Assembly: GCF_000722685.1 (NCBI RefSeq)
Contig: NZ_JPFV01000006.1
Span: 52,422 to 116,421, forward strand
Length of the DNA stretch: 64,000 nt
DNA from: Streptococcus mitis
GTDB taxonomy: Bacteria > Bacillota > Bacilli > Lactobacillales > Streptococcaceae
Direction: 5' to 3'
Numbering within the stretch: the stretch's first letter is position 1; every line of letters starts with the position of its first letter. The position numbers and the translations under genes are program-made. The notes below the pieces were generated by a model. The model searched no databases. It was not told where the DNA came from and saw nothing but the letters and a program-made list of their open reading frames with translations. Shown piece after piece: positions 8,103 to 17,435 of this stretch.

Positions 8103-8842
8103 TGACTATTATAACCTCAAAAGCCAATTCTGTGGTAAAAAATGCCAAGAAATTACACCAAAAAAAATACCGCAAGTCTGCCTATTTAATTGAAGGCTGG
8201 CACTTGTTTGAAGAAGCTGTCCAAGCTGGAGTGACGATTGAGAAAATCTTTGCTCTAGAAAGTTACCGAGATCAGTTAGCTACTTTTCCGCAAACTGTCT
8301 GGGTGTCAGAGGATATTTTGCTAGATTTGGCGGATTCTCAGACTCCACAGGGCATTGTTGCCGTGGTTCAAAAAGAAGAAGTAGGGCAAGCTGACTTTAG
8401 TCAGGGCAAGTTCTTATTTTTGGAAGATGTGCAAGATCCTGGTAATGTGGGAACTATCATTCGGACTGCGGATGCAGCAGGTTTTACTGGAGTGATTGTT
8501 TCAGAAAAGTCGGCAGATATTTACAGTCTCAAGACCTTACGTTCCATGCAAGGCAGTCATTTCCATCTGCCCATTTACCGGATGTCGAGCCAATCGCTTC
8601 TCGAGGAAGCTAAAAAGGCTGCTATCCCAGTGCTAGCAACAACTCTATCTAAGGATTCTGTTGATTACAGAGAACTGGTTCCTATAGAAAATTTTGTACT
8701 AGTCATGGGAAATGAGGGGCAAGGAATTAGTCCCCTCATGGCTGAAAGTGCAGACCAGTTGGTCCATATTAGCATGAAGGGGCAGGCGGAGAGTTTGAAT
8801 GTTGCCGTTGCAGCCGGTATTTTAATTTTCCATTTAAGCTAA
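8102..8842 (+). CDS. RNA 2'-O-methyltransferase, TrmH/SpoU family
   Basis: SPOUT-class SAM-dependent 2'-O-methyltransferase acting on rRNA or tRNA; the target base cannot be told from sequence. The 246-aa protein has an N-terminal substrate-binding domain (about 1-90, KKYRKSAYLIEGWHLFEEA) and a knotted SpoU domain with FLEDVQDPGNVGTIIRTADAAG (motif 1), LVMGNEGQGIS (motif 2) and ISMKGQAESLNVAVAAGIL (motif 3). I chose ATG 8102, not upstream 8084, because 8084 lies before the -10; the transcript looks leaderless. Confidence 0.9.
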   Translation: MTIITSKANSVVKNAKKLHQKKYRKSAYLIEGWHLFEEAVQAGVTIEKIFALESYRDQLATFPQTVWVSEDILLDLADSQTPQGIVAVVQKEEVGQADFSQGKFLFLEDVQDPGNVGTIIRTADAAGFTGVIVSEKSADIYSLKTLRSMQGSHFHLPIYRMSSQSLLEEAKKAAIPVLATTLSKDSVDYRELVPIENFVLVMGNEGQGISPLMAESADQLVHISMKGQAESLNVAVAAGILIFHLS

Positions 8843-8855
8843 TTTTAACTTTCTT

Positions 8856-8864
8856 TGTTATAAT
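8856..8864 (+). promoter_or_regulatory. Promoter -10 of the YccA-family gene
   Basis: Extended -10 TGTTATAAT (TATAAT at 8859-8864) lies 32 nt before the ATG at 8897. A normal AAAGGAGAAAAG ribosome site lies between, in contrast with the neighbouring leaderless genes. Confidence 0.6.
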
Positions 8865-8896
8865 CAAGGAAAGATGTTCATAGAAAAGGAGAAAAG

Positions 8897-9580
8897 ATGA
8901 ATCACACTATTATTCATGACCGCGCAGGTCTCAATCAATTTTACTCTATGGTTTATGCCTTTGTTGGTCTGGGGATTGCACTATCCGCTTTGGTATCAAG
9001 CCTTATGTTAACGGTCTTTCAGTCTCAGTTGGTTTACTTTTTGATGCAGGGGCGTCTCTGGTTGACCATTGCAACCTGTGCAGAGCTAGCTCTGGTCTTT
9101 GTTGCCAGCAGTATGGCTTCAAAGAATAGTCCATCGGCTCTTCCAGTATTTTTGCTTTACTCCGTTTTAAACGGCTTTACCCTCAGTTTTGTGGTGGCCT
9201 TCTATACTCCAGGTACAGTTTTATCCGCCTTTGTGTCGAGCGCTCTTCTCTTCTTTGTCATGGCGGCAGTTGGTATCTTCACCAAGAAAGATTTGAGTGG
9301 CCTTGGTCGGGCGATGATGGCGGCTCTTATCGGTTTGCTGATTGCCATGGTAGTCAATATTTTCTTGGCTAGTGGTTTCTTTGATTATATGATTAGCGTA
9401 GCCATGGTTTTGGTTTTCTCAGGGTTGATTGCTTGGGACAACCAAAGGATTCGCCTTGCCTATGAACAATCACAAGGTCGTGTAGCGACAGGCTGGGTTG
9501 TGTCAATGGCTCTCAGTATCTATCTTGATTTTATCAATCTCTTCCTAAGTATTCTACGTATCTTCGGTCGTAATGACTAA
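8897..9580 (+). CDS. Bax inhibitor-1/YccA family membrane protein
   Basis: A 227-aa integral membrane protein with about seven hydrophobic segments and the BI-1/YccA (UPF0005) ending AWDNQRIRLAYEQ...SMALSIYLDFINLFLSILRI. Family members are proton-sensitive calcium leak channels or inhibitors of FtsH; the bacterial function is uncertain. It has a strong AAAGGAG site, its own promoter and a strong terminator, so it is likely a single-gene unit. Confidence 0.9.
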   Translation: MNHTIIHDRAGLNQFYSMVYAFVGLGIALSALVSSLMLTVFQSQLVYFLMQGRLWLTIATCAELALVFVASSMASKNSPSALPVFLLYSVLNGFTLSFVVAFYTPGTVLSAFVSSALLFFVMAAVGIFTKKDLSGLGRAMMAALIGLLIAMVVNIFLASGFFDYMISVAMVLVFSGLIAWDNQRIRLAYEQSQGRVATGWVVSMALSIYLDFINLFLSILRIFGRND

Positions 9581-9587
9581 AGGGTCT

Positions 9588-9622
9588 ATGAAATCAGTGT
9601 TCGAAGGAGCACTGATTTTTTC
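9588..9622 (+). terminator. Terminator after YccA-family gene
   Basis: Perfect 9-bp stem AAATCAGTG (9591-9599) / CACTGATTT (9610-9618) followed by TTT. Confidence 0.85.
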
Positions 9623-9690
9623 GTCTTTGCTCTTTCCTTTTCTTGGAAATAGGTGTATAATGCTTTTAACTAATTTTTGAGGAGTAGTTT

Positions 9691-10683
9691 ATGAAGAAAA
9701 GTTTTATTCATCAACAAGAAGAGATTTCCTTTGTCAAAAACACTTTTACCCAGTATTTGAAAGATAAGTTAGAAGTTGTCGAAGTTCAAGGTCCTATCTT
9801 AAGCAGGGTCGGCGACGGGATGCAGGATAATTTATCAGGTGTGGAGAATGCCGTATCGGTCAAGGTTCTCCAAATCCCTGATGCTACTTATGAAGTTGTG
9901 CACTCCCTTGCTAAATGGAAACGCCATACCTTGGGTCGTTTTGGTTTCGGTGAGGGTGAGGGTCTCTTCGTTCATATGAAGGCCCTTCGCCCAGACGAAG
10001 ATTCGCTGGATGCGACCCACTCTGTTTATGTTGACCAGTGGGATTGGGAAAAAGTCATTCCAAATGGTAAGCGTAACATCGCTTATTTAAAAGAAACAGT
10101 TGAGAAAATTTACAAGGCCATTCGCCTTACGGAGCTAGCTGTTGAAGCCCGCTATGATATCGAATCCATCTTGCCAAAACAAATCACTTTCATCCATACA
10201 GAAGAGTTGGTAGAACGCTACCCAGACTTGACACCGAAAGAACGTGAAAATGCTATCTGTAAAGAATTTGGAGCAGTCTTCTTAATTGGTATCGGTGGGG
10301 AATTGTCAGACGGTAAACCGCACGATGGACGTGCACCAGACTACGATGACTGGACAAGTGAGTCTGAAAATGGCTACAAGGGTCTAAATGGTGATATTCT
10401 TGTCTGGAATGAATCTTTAGGTGGAGCCTTTGAGTTGTCCTCTATGGGAATCCGTGTAGATGAAGAAACGCTTCGCCGTCAGGTTGCTATTACAGGTGAT
10501 GAAGACCGCTTGGAATTGGAATGGCACAAGGCTTTGTTGAATGGCCTATTCCCATTGACAATCGGTGGAGGAATTGGACAATCTCGTATGGCCATGTTCC
10601 TACTTCGTAAGAAACACATCGGAGAAGTGCAAACAAGTGTTTGGCCTCAAGAAGTCCGCGATACCTACGAAAATATTTTGTAG
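9691..10683 (+). CDS. asnA: Aspartate-ammonia ligase
   Basis: ATP-dependent asparagine synthetase using ammonia, structurally related to class II aminoacyl-tRNA synthetases. The 330-aa length is usual for AsnA. Family segments include [74 protein letters not shown] and a C-terminal [16 protein letters not shown] (motif 3-like ATP site). The start has GAGGAG 7-8 nt upstream. A -10 TATAAT lies at 9656-9661. Confidence 0.95.
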   Translation: MKKSFIHQQEEISFVKNTFTQYLKDKLEVVEVQGPILSRVGDGMQDNLSGVENAVSVKVLQIPDATYEVVHSLAKWKRHTLGRFGFGEGEGLFVHMKALRPDEDSLDATHSVYVDQWDWEKVIPNGKRNIAYLKETVEKIYKAIRLTELAVEARYDIESILPKQITFIHTEELVERYPDLTPKERENAICKEFGAVFLIGIGGELSDGKPHDGRAPDYDDWTSESENGYKGLNGDILVWNESLGGAFELSSMGIRVDEETLRRQVAITGDEDRLELEWHKALLNGLFPLTIGGGIGQSRMAMFLLRKKHIGEVQTSVWPQEVRDTYENIL

Positions 10684-10686
10684 AGA

Positions 10687-10714
10687 ATCGAACCGCAAGG
10701 TTCGGTTTTCTTTC
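10687..10714 (+). terminator. asnA terminator
   Basis: Stem CGAACC (10689-10694) / GGTTCG (10699-10704) with GCAA loop and a T-rich tail. Confidence 0.75.
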
Positions 10715-10731
10715 TCTTTTCGCTCATAATT

Positions 10732-10748
10732 TGGTATAATAAACGGTA
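10732..10748 (+). promoter_or_regulatory. rsmD promoter, likely leaderless transcript
   Basis: TTTGGTATAAT has TATAAT at 10735-10740 preceded by TGG (extended -10). Only seven bases separate it from the ATG at 10748, so transcription should begin at or next to the start codon. Confidence 0.7.
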
Positions 10749-11287
10749 TGAAAATCGTATCAGGAATCTATGGGGGACGCCCCCTCAAGACACTAGAAGG
10801 CAAGACGACAAGGCCCACTTCGGATAAGGTTAGGGGAGCCATTTTTAACATGATTGGTCCCTACTTTGAAGGGGGACGAGTCTTGGACCTGTATGCAGGT
10901 AGTGGTGGTTTATCTATCGAAGCAGTATCGCGTGGCATGTCCAGCGCTGTTTTGGTGGAGCGAGACCGTAAAGCTCAGACCATCGTGGCTGAAAATATCC
11001 AGATGACCAAGGAAGTTGGAAAATTTCAACTCCTCAAGATGGATGCAGAAAGGGCATTGGAACAGCTATCTGGGGAATTCGACCTCATTTTCTTAGACCC
11101 TCCTTATGCTAAGGAACAAATCGTAGCAGACATTGAAAAAATGGCTGAGAGATCGCTTTTTTCTGAAGATGTCATGGTTGTGTGTGAGACGGATAAGGCC
11201 GTTGAACTTCCAGAAGAAATTGCTTGTCTTGGAATCTGGAAAGAAAAAATTTATGGAATTAGTAAGGTGACAGTTTATGTCAGATGA
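10748..11287 (+). CDS. rsmD: 16S rRNA (guanine966-N2)-methyltransferase
   Basis: Methylates G966 of 16S rRNA. The 179-aa protein has the SAM motif [19 protein letters not shown] (about 45-63) and the N-methyltransferase catalytic motif [11 protein letters not shown] (about 115-125); the N-terminal [21 protein letters not shown] is typical. It overlaps coaD by 11 bp, the usual rsmD-coaD arrangement in Firmicutes. No ribosome site lies upstream; the start follows the -10 by 7 nt. Confidence 0.94.
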   Translation: MKIVSGIYGGRPLKTLEGKTTRPTSDKVRGAIFNMIGPYFEGGRVLDLYAGSGGLSIEAVSRGMSSAVLVERDRKAQTIVAENIQMTKEVGKFQLLKMDAERALEQLSGEFDLIFLDPPYAKEQIVADIEKMAERSLFSEDVMVVCETDKAVELPEEIACLGIWKEKIYGISKVTVYVR

Positions 11288-11763
11288 GATTGGCTTATTC
11301 ACAGGTTCATTTGATCCTATGACAAATGGGCATCTGGATATCATTGAACGGGCGAGCAGACTTTTTGATAAGCTCTATGTCGGTATTTTTTTAATCCCCA
11401 CAAACAAGGATTTCTTCCCATAGAAAATCGTAAACGAGGGCTAGAAACGGCTTTGAAACATTTGGAAAATGTTGAAGTTGTATCTTCTCATGATGAATTG
11501 GTGGTTGATGTTGCAAAAAGACTGGGGGCTACTTGTCTAGTTCGTGGTTTGAGGAATGCAGCGGATTTGCAATATGAAGGCAGTTTTGATTACTACAATC
11601 ATCAGCTGTCTCCTGATATAGAGACCATTTATTTACATAGCCGACCTGAACATCTCTATATTAGTTCATCAGGCGTTAGAGAGCTTTTGAAGTTTGGTCA
11701 GGATATTACCGGCTATGTTCCTGATAGTATTTTGGAGGAAATAAGAAATGAAAAAAAGATTAG
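11277..11763 (+). pseudogene. coaD: Phosphopantetheine adenylyltransferase (frameshifted as given)
   Basis: Catalyses the fourth step of coenzyme A synthesis. The ATG at 11277 reads [20 protein letters not shown], with the nucleotidyltransferase T/SFDPxTxGH motif, then fails at a run of seven T (11386-11392): the given frame stops at TAG 11421-11423 after 48 codons. Eight T would continue as [11 protein letters not shown] and run into [25 protein letters not shown] and [11 protein letters not shown] second run of seven A (11751-11757) needs one more base to give the natural stop TAG 11761-11763. With both restored the protein is 162 aa, the usual family size. The enzyme is essential, so the lesions are probably sequence errors. 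Confidence 0.85.
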
Positions 11764-12784
11764 ATGGCCCTTATATGTCATTGCGGCCTTGATTGTGACT
11801 TTCTTGGCATTTGTAGTGCCCTTGCCCTACTATATAGAAGTTCCAGGTGGTTCGGAGGATATTCGCCAAGTCCTTAAAGTCAATGACACAGAAGATAAGG
11901 AAGCTGGGGCTTATCACTTCGTTACAGTTGGTGTTCAGCACGCTACTTTAGCCCATATGATTTATGCTTGGTTGACGCCTTTTACAGATATTCGTAGTGC
12001 CCAAGAGACTACAGGTGGCTCTTCCGATGTGGAATTTATGCGGATCAATCAATTCTACATGCAAACATCGCAAAATATGGCCAAATATCAAGGGCTAAAA
12101 ACAGCTGGTAAAGATATCGAACTCAAATACCTTGGGGTTTATGTCTTAACTGTGACAGATAATTCGACTTTTAAAGGGATTCTCAACATCTCTGATACGG
12201 TCACAGCAGTCAATGATCAGACCTTCGACAGTTCCAAAGACTTGATTGATTACGTCAATTCTCAAAAACTAGGGGACTCCGTCAAGGTCACCTATGAAGA
12301 GGATGGGCAAACCAAGTCTGCAGAAGGTAAGATTATCACCTTGGAAAATGGCAAAAATGGGATTGGAATCGGCTTGATTGACCGTACGGAAGTGACCAGT
12401 GATGTCCCAATTCGCTTTTCAACAGCTGGTATTGGCGGTCCAAGTGCAGGTCTCATGTTTAGTCTGGCCATCTATACCCAAATAGCTGACCCTGGTCTTC
12501 GTAATGGTCGTATCGTTGCCGGTACAGGAACTATTGACCGCGATGGCAATGTGGGGGACATTGGAGGTATTGATAAGAAAGTTGTAGCTTCAGCTAGAGA
12601 AGGTGCTGCGATTTTCTTTGCCCCTGATAACCCTGTTAGCGAAGAAGAACAAAAAGCGCATCCAGATGCGAAAAACAATTACCAGACAGCCCTAGAAGCA
12701 GCCAAAACAATCAAGACGGCTATGAAAATTGTGCCTGTTAAAACCCTACAAGATGCAATTGATTACTTGAAAAACAATCCCTAA
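11748..12784 (+). CDS. sepM: PDZ-domain S16-type membrane protease (SepM/YlbL family), start disrupted
   Basis: Membrane-anchored serine protease; the S. mutans relative SepM trims the competence-stimulating peptide. Residues about 5-25 form a membrane anchor ([22 protein letters not shown]). A PDZ domain at about 120-200 includes [12 protein letters not shown] and [14 protein letters not shown] Lon-type domain has Ser in [14 protein letters not shown] and Lys in [17 protein letters not shown]. The natural start is ATG 11748, but the A run after it has seven A rather than eight, so that ATG is out of frame and the visible frame is fused to the coaD tail. Restored length is about 345 aa. Confidence 0.82.
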
Positions 12785-12825
12785 TTTTAAGTGAAGTTTC
12801 CAAACTAGCGCACAAACAGAGAAGA

Positions 12826-12841
12826 TGGTATAATAGTCAAA
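12826..12841 (+). promoter_or_regulatory. Promoter of DUF1146 gene, likely leaderless
   Basis: GATGGTATAAT has TATAAT at 12829-12834 with TGG just before (extended -10). Six bases separate it from the ATG at 12841, leaving no room for a ribosome site. Confidence 0.7.
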
Positions 12842-13071
12842 TGGTTCAATTATTATTCACTCTAAGCAGTCACATGCTCTTTATTTATGTGAGTTTTTAC
12901 CTTTTAAAGAATCTTGTTAGATGGGAAAAGGTTTTAAAAGTGACAACTGAGAATACAGGAAAAGTTCGTTTACTAGTAGCCTTTTTCAGCATTGTAATGG
13001 GCTATATCATGAGTTCTTTCTTTATCAGCCTATATCAGTTGTGGCAAGAAGTGCTTAGAGGACTATTATAA
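12841..13071 (+). CDS. DUF1146 small membrane protein
   Basis: A 76-aa protein with two hydrophobic segments (about 3-24 and 43-66) and the family pattern RWEKVLKV...[15 protein letters not shown]. It resembles B. subtilis YwzB, whose function is unknown, and is commonly found just upstream of murA, as here (23 bp gap). No Shine-Dalgarno is present; the start follows the -10 by 6 nt. A role near wall synthesis is inferred only from position. Confidence 0.85.
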   Translation: MVQLLFTLSSHMLFIYVSFYLLKNLVRWEKVLKVTTENTGKVRLLVAFFSIVMGYIMSSFFISLYQLWQEVLRGLL

Positions 13072-13094
13072 AATCAAGAGTAAAGGAAGTAAGT

Positions 13095-14364
13095 ATGGAA
13101 AAAATTGTGGTTCAAGGTGGCGATAATCGTCTGCTAGGAAGTGTTACGATCGAAGGAGCAAAGAATGCAGTCTTGCCCTTGTTGGCAGCGACTATTCTAG
13201 CAAGTGAAGGAAAGACCGTCTTGCAGAATGTTCCTATCTTGTCAGATGTTTTCACCATGAATCAGGTGGTTTGTGGTTTGAATGCCAAGGTGGATTTTGA
13301 TGAGGAGGCTCATCTTGTTGAGGTGGACGCGACGGGCGATATCACTGAGGAAGCTCCTTACAAGTATGTCAGCAAGATGCGCGCCTCCATCGTTGTCTTG
13401 GGACCAATTCTTGCTCGTGTAGGTCATGCTAAGGTATCCATGCCAGGTGGTTGTACCATTGGTAGCCGTCCTATTGATCTTCATTTGAAAGGTCTGGAAG
13501 CTATGGGGGCTAAGATTAGCCAGACGGCTGGTTATATCGAAGCCAAGGCTGATCGCTTACATGGGGCTCATATCTACATGGACTTCCCAAGTGTTGGCGC
13601 TACGCAGAACTTGATGATGGCAGCGACTCTGGCTGATGGCGTGACAGTGATTGAGAATGCTGCGCGTGAACCTGAGATTGTTGACTTAGCCATTCTCCTT
13701 AATGAAATGGGAGCCAAGGTTAAGGGTGCTGGTACAGAGACCATTACCATTACCGGTGTTGAGAAACTTCATGGTACGACTCACAATGTAGTCCAAGACC
13801 GTATCGAAGCAGGAACCTTTATGGTAGCTGCTGCCATGACTGGTGGTGATGTCTTGATTCGATACGCTGTCTGGGAGCACAACCGTCCCTTGATTGCCAA
13901 GTTACTTGAAATGGGTGTTGAAGTAATTGAAGAAGACGAAGGAATTCGTGTTCGTTCTCAACTAGAAAATCTAAAAGCTGTCCATGTGAAAACCTTGCCC
14001 CACCCAGGATTTCCAACAGATATGCAGGCTCAATTTACAGCCTTGATGACAGTTGCAAAAGGGGAATCAACTATGGTGGAGACAGTTTTCGAAAATCGTT
14101 TCCAACACCTAGAAGAGATGCGCCGCATGGGCTTGCATTCTGAGATTATCCGTGATACAGCTCGTATTGTTGGTGGACAGGCTTTGCAGGGAGCAGAAGT
14201 TCTTTCAACTGACCTTCGTGCCAGCGCAGCCCTGATTTTGACAGGTTTGGTAGCACAAGGAGAAACTGTAGTTGGTAAATTGGTTCACTTGGATAGAGGT
14301 TACTACCGTTTCCATGAGAAGTTGGCGCAGCTAGGTGCTAAGATTCAGCGGATTGAGGCAAGTG

Positions 14365-14378
<14 letters not shown>
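13095..14378 (+). CDS. murA: UDP-N-acetylglucosamine 1-carboxyvinyltransferase
   Basis: First committed step of peptidoglycan precursor synthesis, adding enolpyruvate to UDP-GlcNAc; target of fosfomycin. The 427-aa protein begins [21 protein letters not shown] with the conserved KNA, has the active-site loop [19 protein letters not shown] (catalytic Cys about 117), and [23 protein letters not shown] and [21 protein letters not shown] precedes the start. Streptococci usually have two murA paralogues; this is the copy next to endA. Confidence 0.95.
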
Positions 14379-15422
<1,044 letters not shown>

Positions 15423-15432
15423 AATACAAAAT

Positions 15433-15472
15433 AACCTCCTATGTCATTTGTGGATGTAGGGGTTCTTTTTTG
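15433..15472 (+). terminator. endA terminator
   Basis: AACC-T-CCTA (15433-15441) pairs with TAGGGGTT (15457-15464), one bulged T, followed by a T run. Confidence 0.75.
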
Positions 15473-15481
15473 GACAATTTA

Positions 15482-15594
15482 ATACTCAATGAAAATCAAA
15501 GTGCAAACTAGGAAGCTAGCCGCAGGTTGCTCAAAGCACAGCTTTGAGGTTGCAGATAGAGCTGACCTAGTTTGAAGAGATTTTCGAAGAGTAT
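15482..15594 (-). repeat. BOX element, boxA internally deleted
   Basis: About 113 bp from ATACTCAATGAAAATC to TTTTCGAAGAGTAT. On the minus strand it retains the outer end of boxA, then part of boxB and all of boxC; the inner boxA part (BOX-A1R region) is missing. It lies between endA and the next gene. Confidence 0.85.
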
Positions 15595-15627
15595 GAGAAA
15601 AAATAATATGTACTGGATTAGATTTTG

Positions 15628-15636
15628 TGATATAAT
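15628..15636 (+). promoter_or_regulatory. Promoter -10 of the CNNM/CBS gene
   Basis: TTTTGTGATATAAT: TATAAT at 15631-15636 with TGTGA before it (TRTGn extended -10), 32 nt upstream of the ATG at 15669. Confidence 0.65.
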
Positions 15637-15668
15637 AAAGGATAAGATACTATTTTAGGAGAAGAACT

Positions 15669-17000
15669 ATGGAAGACCCAAGTAGTCAGAATTTGTTGCT
15701 ACAATTTGTTTTATTGTTTATCTTGACGGTGTTGAATGCCTTTTTCTCAGCCACAGAAATGGCCATGGTGTCACTTAACCGTGCGCGGGTTGAACAAAAG
15801 GCAGAAGAAGGAGATAGACGCTATATCCGTCTGCTGAAGGTACTAGAAAATCCTAACCACTTTTTATCAACCATTCAAGTAGGGATTACCCTGATTACGA
15901 TCTTATCTGGGGCGAGTTTGGCAGACACTCTGGGACGAGAAATTGCATCTTGGCTTGGAAATGGCGAAACAGCTTATGCCGTTGCAAGTTTTCTATCCTT
16001 GGCATTTTTGACTTATATTTCCATCGTTTTTGGGGAATTGTATCCTAAGAGAATCGCTCTTAATCTAAAGGATACTTTAGCGATTCGTACAGCGCCAGTT
16101 ATCATTGGGCTGGGAAAACTAGTTAGTCACTTTGTTTGGCTCTTGTCTGCGTCTACCAATCTTTTGAGTCGCTTGACTCCTGTAGCCTTTGACGATGCTG
16201 ATGAAAAAATGACCCGTGATGAAATTGCCTACATGCTGACAAATAGTGAAGAAACACTAGATGCTGACGAAATTGAGATGTTACAGGGGATTTTTTCACT
16301 GGATGAACTGATGGCCAGAGAAGTTATGGTTCCTCGAACGGATGCCTTCATGGTTGATATTAAGGATGATAGTCAAATCATTATCCAAAGTATTTTAAAA
16401 CAAAATTATTCTCGTATCCCTGTCTATGATGGAGACAAGGATAACGTGATTGGGATTATTCATACCAAAAGTCTTCTTAAGGCAGCCTTTGTAGACGGTT
16501 TTGACAATATTGTTTGGAAGAGAATTTTACAAGATCCACTCTTTGTTCCTGAAACTATTTTTGTGGATGACTTGCTAAAAGAATTGCGCAATACCCAAAG
16601 ACAAATGGCAATCTTACTAGATGAATACGGTGGTATGGCTGGTTTGGTGACACTTGAAGACCTCTTAGAGGAAATCGTTGGGGAAATCGATGATGAAACG
16701 GACAAAGCAGCAATAGATGTTCATCAGATTGGCGATGATACTTATATTGTTCAAGGTACTATGAATCTCAATGATTTTAATAGCTACTTTGATGTTGAGC
16801 TGGAAAGTGATGACGTTGATACCATCGCTGGTTATTATTTGACAGGAATTGGGAGTATTCCAACGACTGAGAAACTCAGCTATGAATTGGTCAGCCAAAA
16901 CAAACAGCTTATCCTAACCAATGATAAGGTGAAAAATGGACGTGTTACCAAGGTAAAAGTCCAGATCACAGAACTTGAAATAGAAGAAGAAACAGAGTAA
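15669..17000 (+). CDS. CNNM-type membrane protein with CBS pair (hemolysin/CorC family)
   Basis: A 443-aa integral membrane protein of the CNNM/TlyC/MpfA class, now linked to magnesium or cobalt export; the older label is hemolysin. The N-terminal DUF21 domain has about four membrane segments (about 8-30, 60-80, 95-120, 130-155) with FSATEMAMVSLNRARV. A CBS pair spans about 205-330 (REVMVPRTDAFMV, YSRIPVYDGDKDNVIGIIHTK, ILLDEYGGMAGLVTLEDLLEEIVGEI), then a CorC_HlyC domain (about 345-430). TTAGGAGAAG precedes the start. Confidence 0.9.
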   Translation: MEDPSSQNLLLQFVLLFILTVLNAFFSATEMAMVSLNRARVEQKAEEGDRRYIRLLKVLENPNHFLSTIQVGITLITILSGASLADTLGREIASWLGNGETAYAVASFLSLAFLTYISIVFGELYPKRIALNLKDTLAIRTAPVIIGLGKLVSHFVWLLSASTNLLSRLTPVAFDDADEKMTRDEIAYMLTNSEETLDADEIEMLQGIFSLDELMAREVMVPRTDAFMVDIKDDSQIIIQSILKQNYSRIPVYDGDKDNVIGIIHTKSLLKAAFVDGFDNIVWKRILQDPLFVPETIFVDDLLKELRNTQRQMAILLDEYGGMAGLVTLEDLLEEIVGEIDDETDKAAIDVHQIGDDTYIVQGTMNLNDFNSYFDVELESDDVDTIAGYYLTGIGSIPTTEKLSYELVSQNKQLILTNDKVKNGRVTKVKVQITELEIEEETE

Positions 17001-17003
17001 ACT

Positions 17004-17042
17004 AGAGGCTTTTGTCACCATGCGTGACGAAGCTTTTTTTAG
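17004..17042 (+). terminator. Terminator after CNNM gene
   Basis: TTTTGTCAC / GTGACGAAG stem around CATGC, then seven T. Positions 17013-17031 plus tail. Confidence 0.7.
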
Positions 17043-17129
17043 TTAATTTCAAAAGGGAATTGTGCCTTCGAAAAAACTCAGCTCTAAACTTGCACCAAAA
17101 GTTCTTTAAATCTATCCTTAATTATTTGA

Positions 17130-17164
17130 AGAAAAAGAAAAAAGCCCTTCAAAATGGGCTTTCT
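17130..17164 (-). terminator. tRNA-Cys terminator
   Basis: Perfect stem AAAGCCC (17141-17147) / GGGCTTT (17156-17162). On the minus strand the hairpin is followed by a long T run, just downstream of the tRNA. Confidence 0.8.
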
Positions 17165-17197
17165 GTTCATTTGCAACTTGATAAATCAAGTTATAGA

Positions 17198-17268
17198 AGG
17201 CGGTAGACGGATTTGAACCGACGATCAAGCTTTTGCAGAGCCGTGCCTTACCACTTGGCTATACCGCC
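17198..17268 (-). tRNA. tRNA-Cys (GCA anticodon)
   Basis: Reverse-complement reading gives a 71-nt cloverleaf: acceptor GGCGGTA pairs with TACCGCC, discriminator T. The D-arm holds AGTGGTAAGGC, the anticodon loop is CTCTGCAAAAG with anticodon GCA, and the T-arm is TCGGTTCAAATCCG. The CCA end is not encoded. It has its own promoter and terminator and diverges from amiA. Confidence 0.95.
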
Positions 17269-17280
17269 TTAACGTTTATT

Positions 17281-17309
17281 ATTATACCTTGAAAATGATT
17301 TTCAGTCAA
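17281..17309 (-). promoter_or_regulatory. tRNA-Cys promoter
   Basis: On the minus strand TTGACT (17309-17304), a 17-bp spacer and TATAAT (17286-17281) lie 12 nt before the tRNA: a near-consensus housekeeping promoter. Confidence 0.8.
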
Positions 17310-17343
17310 TAGCTTTTTCAGATTTTTTGTGTTAATAAGCCTA

Positions 17344-17399
17344 AATATTCTGAAAATTCGTTTACTTTTATTGAAATATCTTAAAATATATGGTATAAT
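17344..17399 (+). promoter_or_regulatory. amiA promoter with CodY box
   Basis: TTGAAA (17371-17376), 17-bp spacer and TATAAT (17394-17399) preceded by TATGG (perfect extended -10). At 17344-17358 AATATTCTGAAAATT matches the CodY consensus AATTTTCWGAAAATT at 14 of 15 bases, just upstream of the -35. CodY control of the ami operon is known in pneumococcus. Confidence 0.75.
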
Positions 17400-17435
17400 C
17401 AATAATAACCTATACTTTATAAGAGGAGTAAATAA

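Noticed and set aside
11453..12784. A novel 443-aa CoaD-protease fusion gene
   Set aside because: The fusion and the missing CoaD N-terminus are both explained by two single-base homopolymer losses; normal genes reappear when they are restored.
17012..17206. Small 64-aa ORF between the CNNM gene and the tRNA
   Set aside because: It starts at a TTG inside a terminator and crosses another terminator and part of the tRNA gene.
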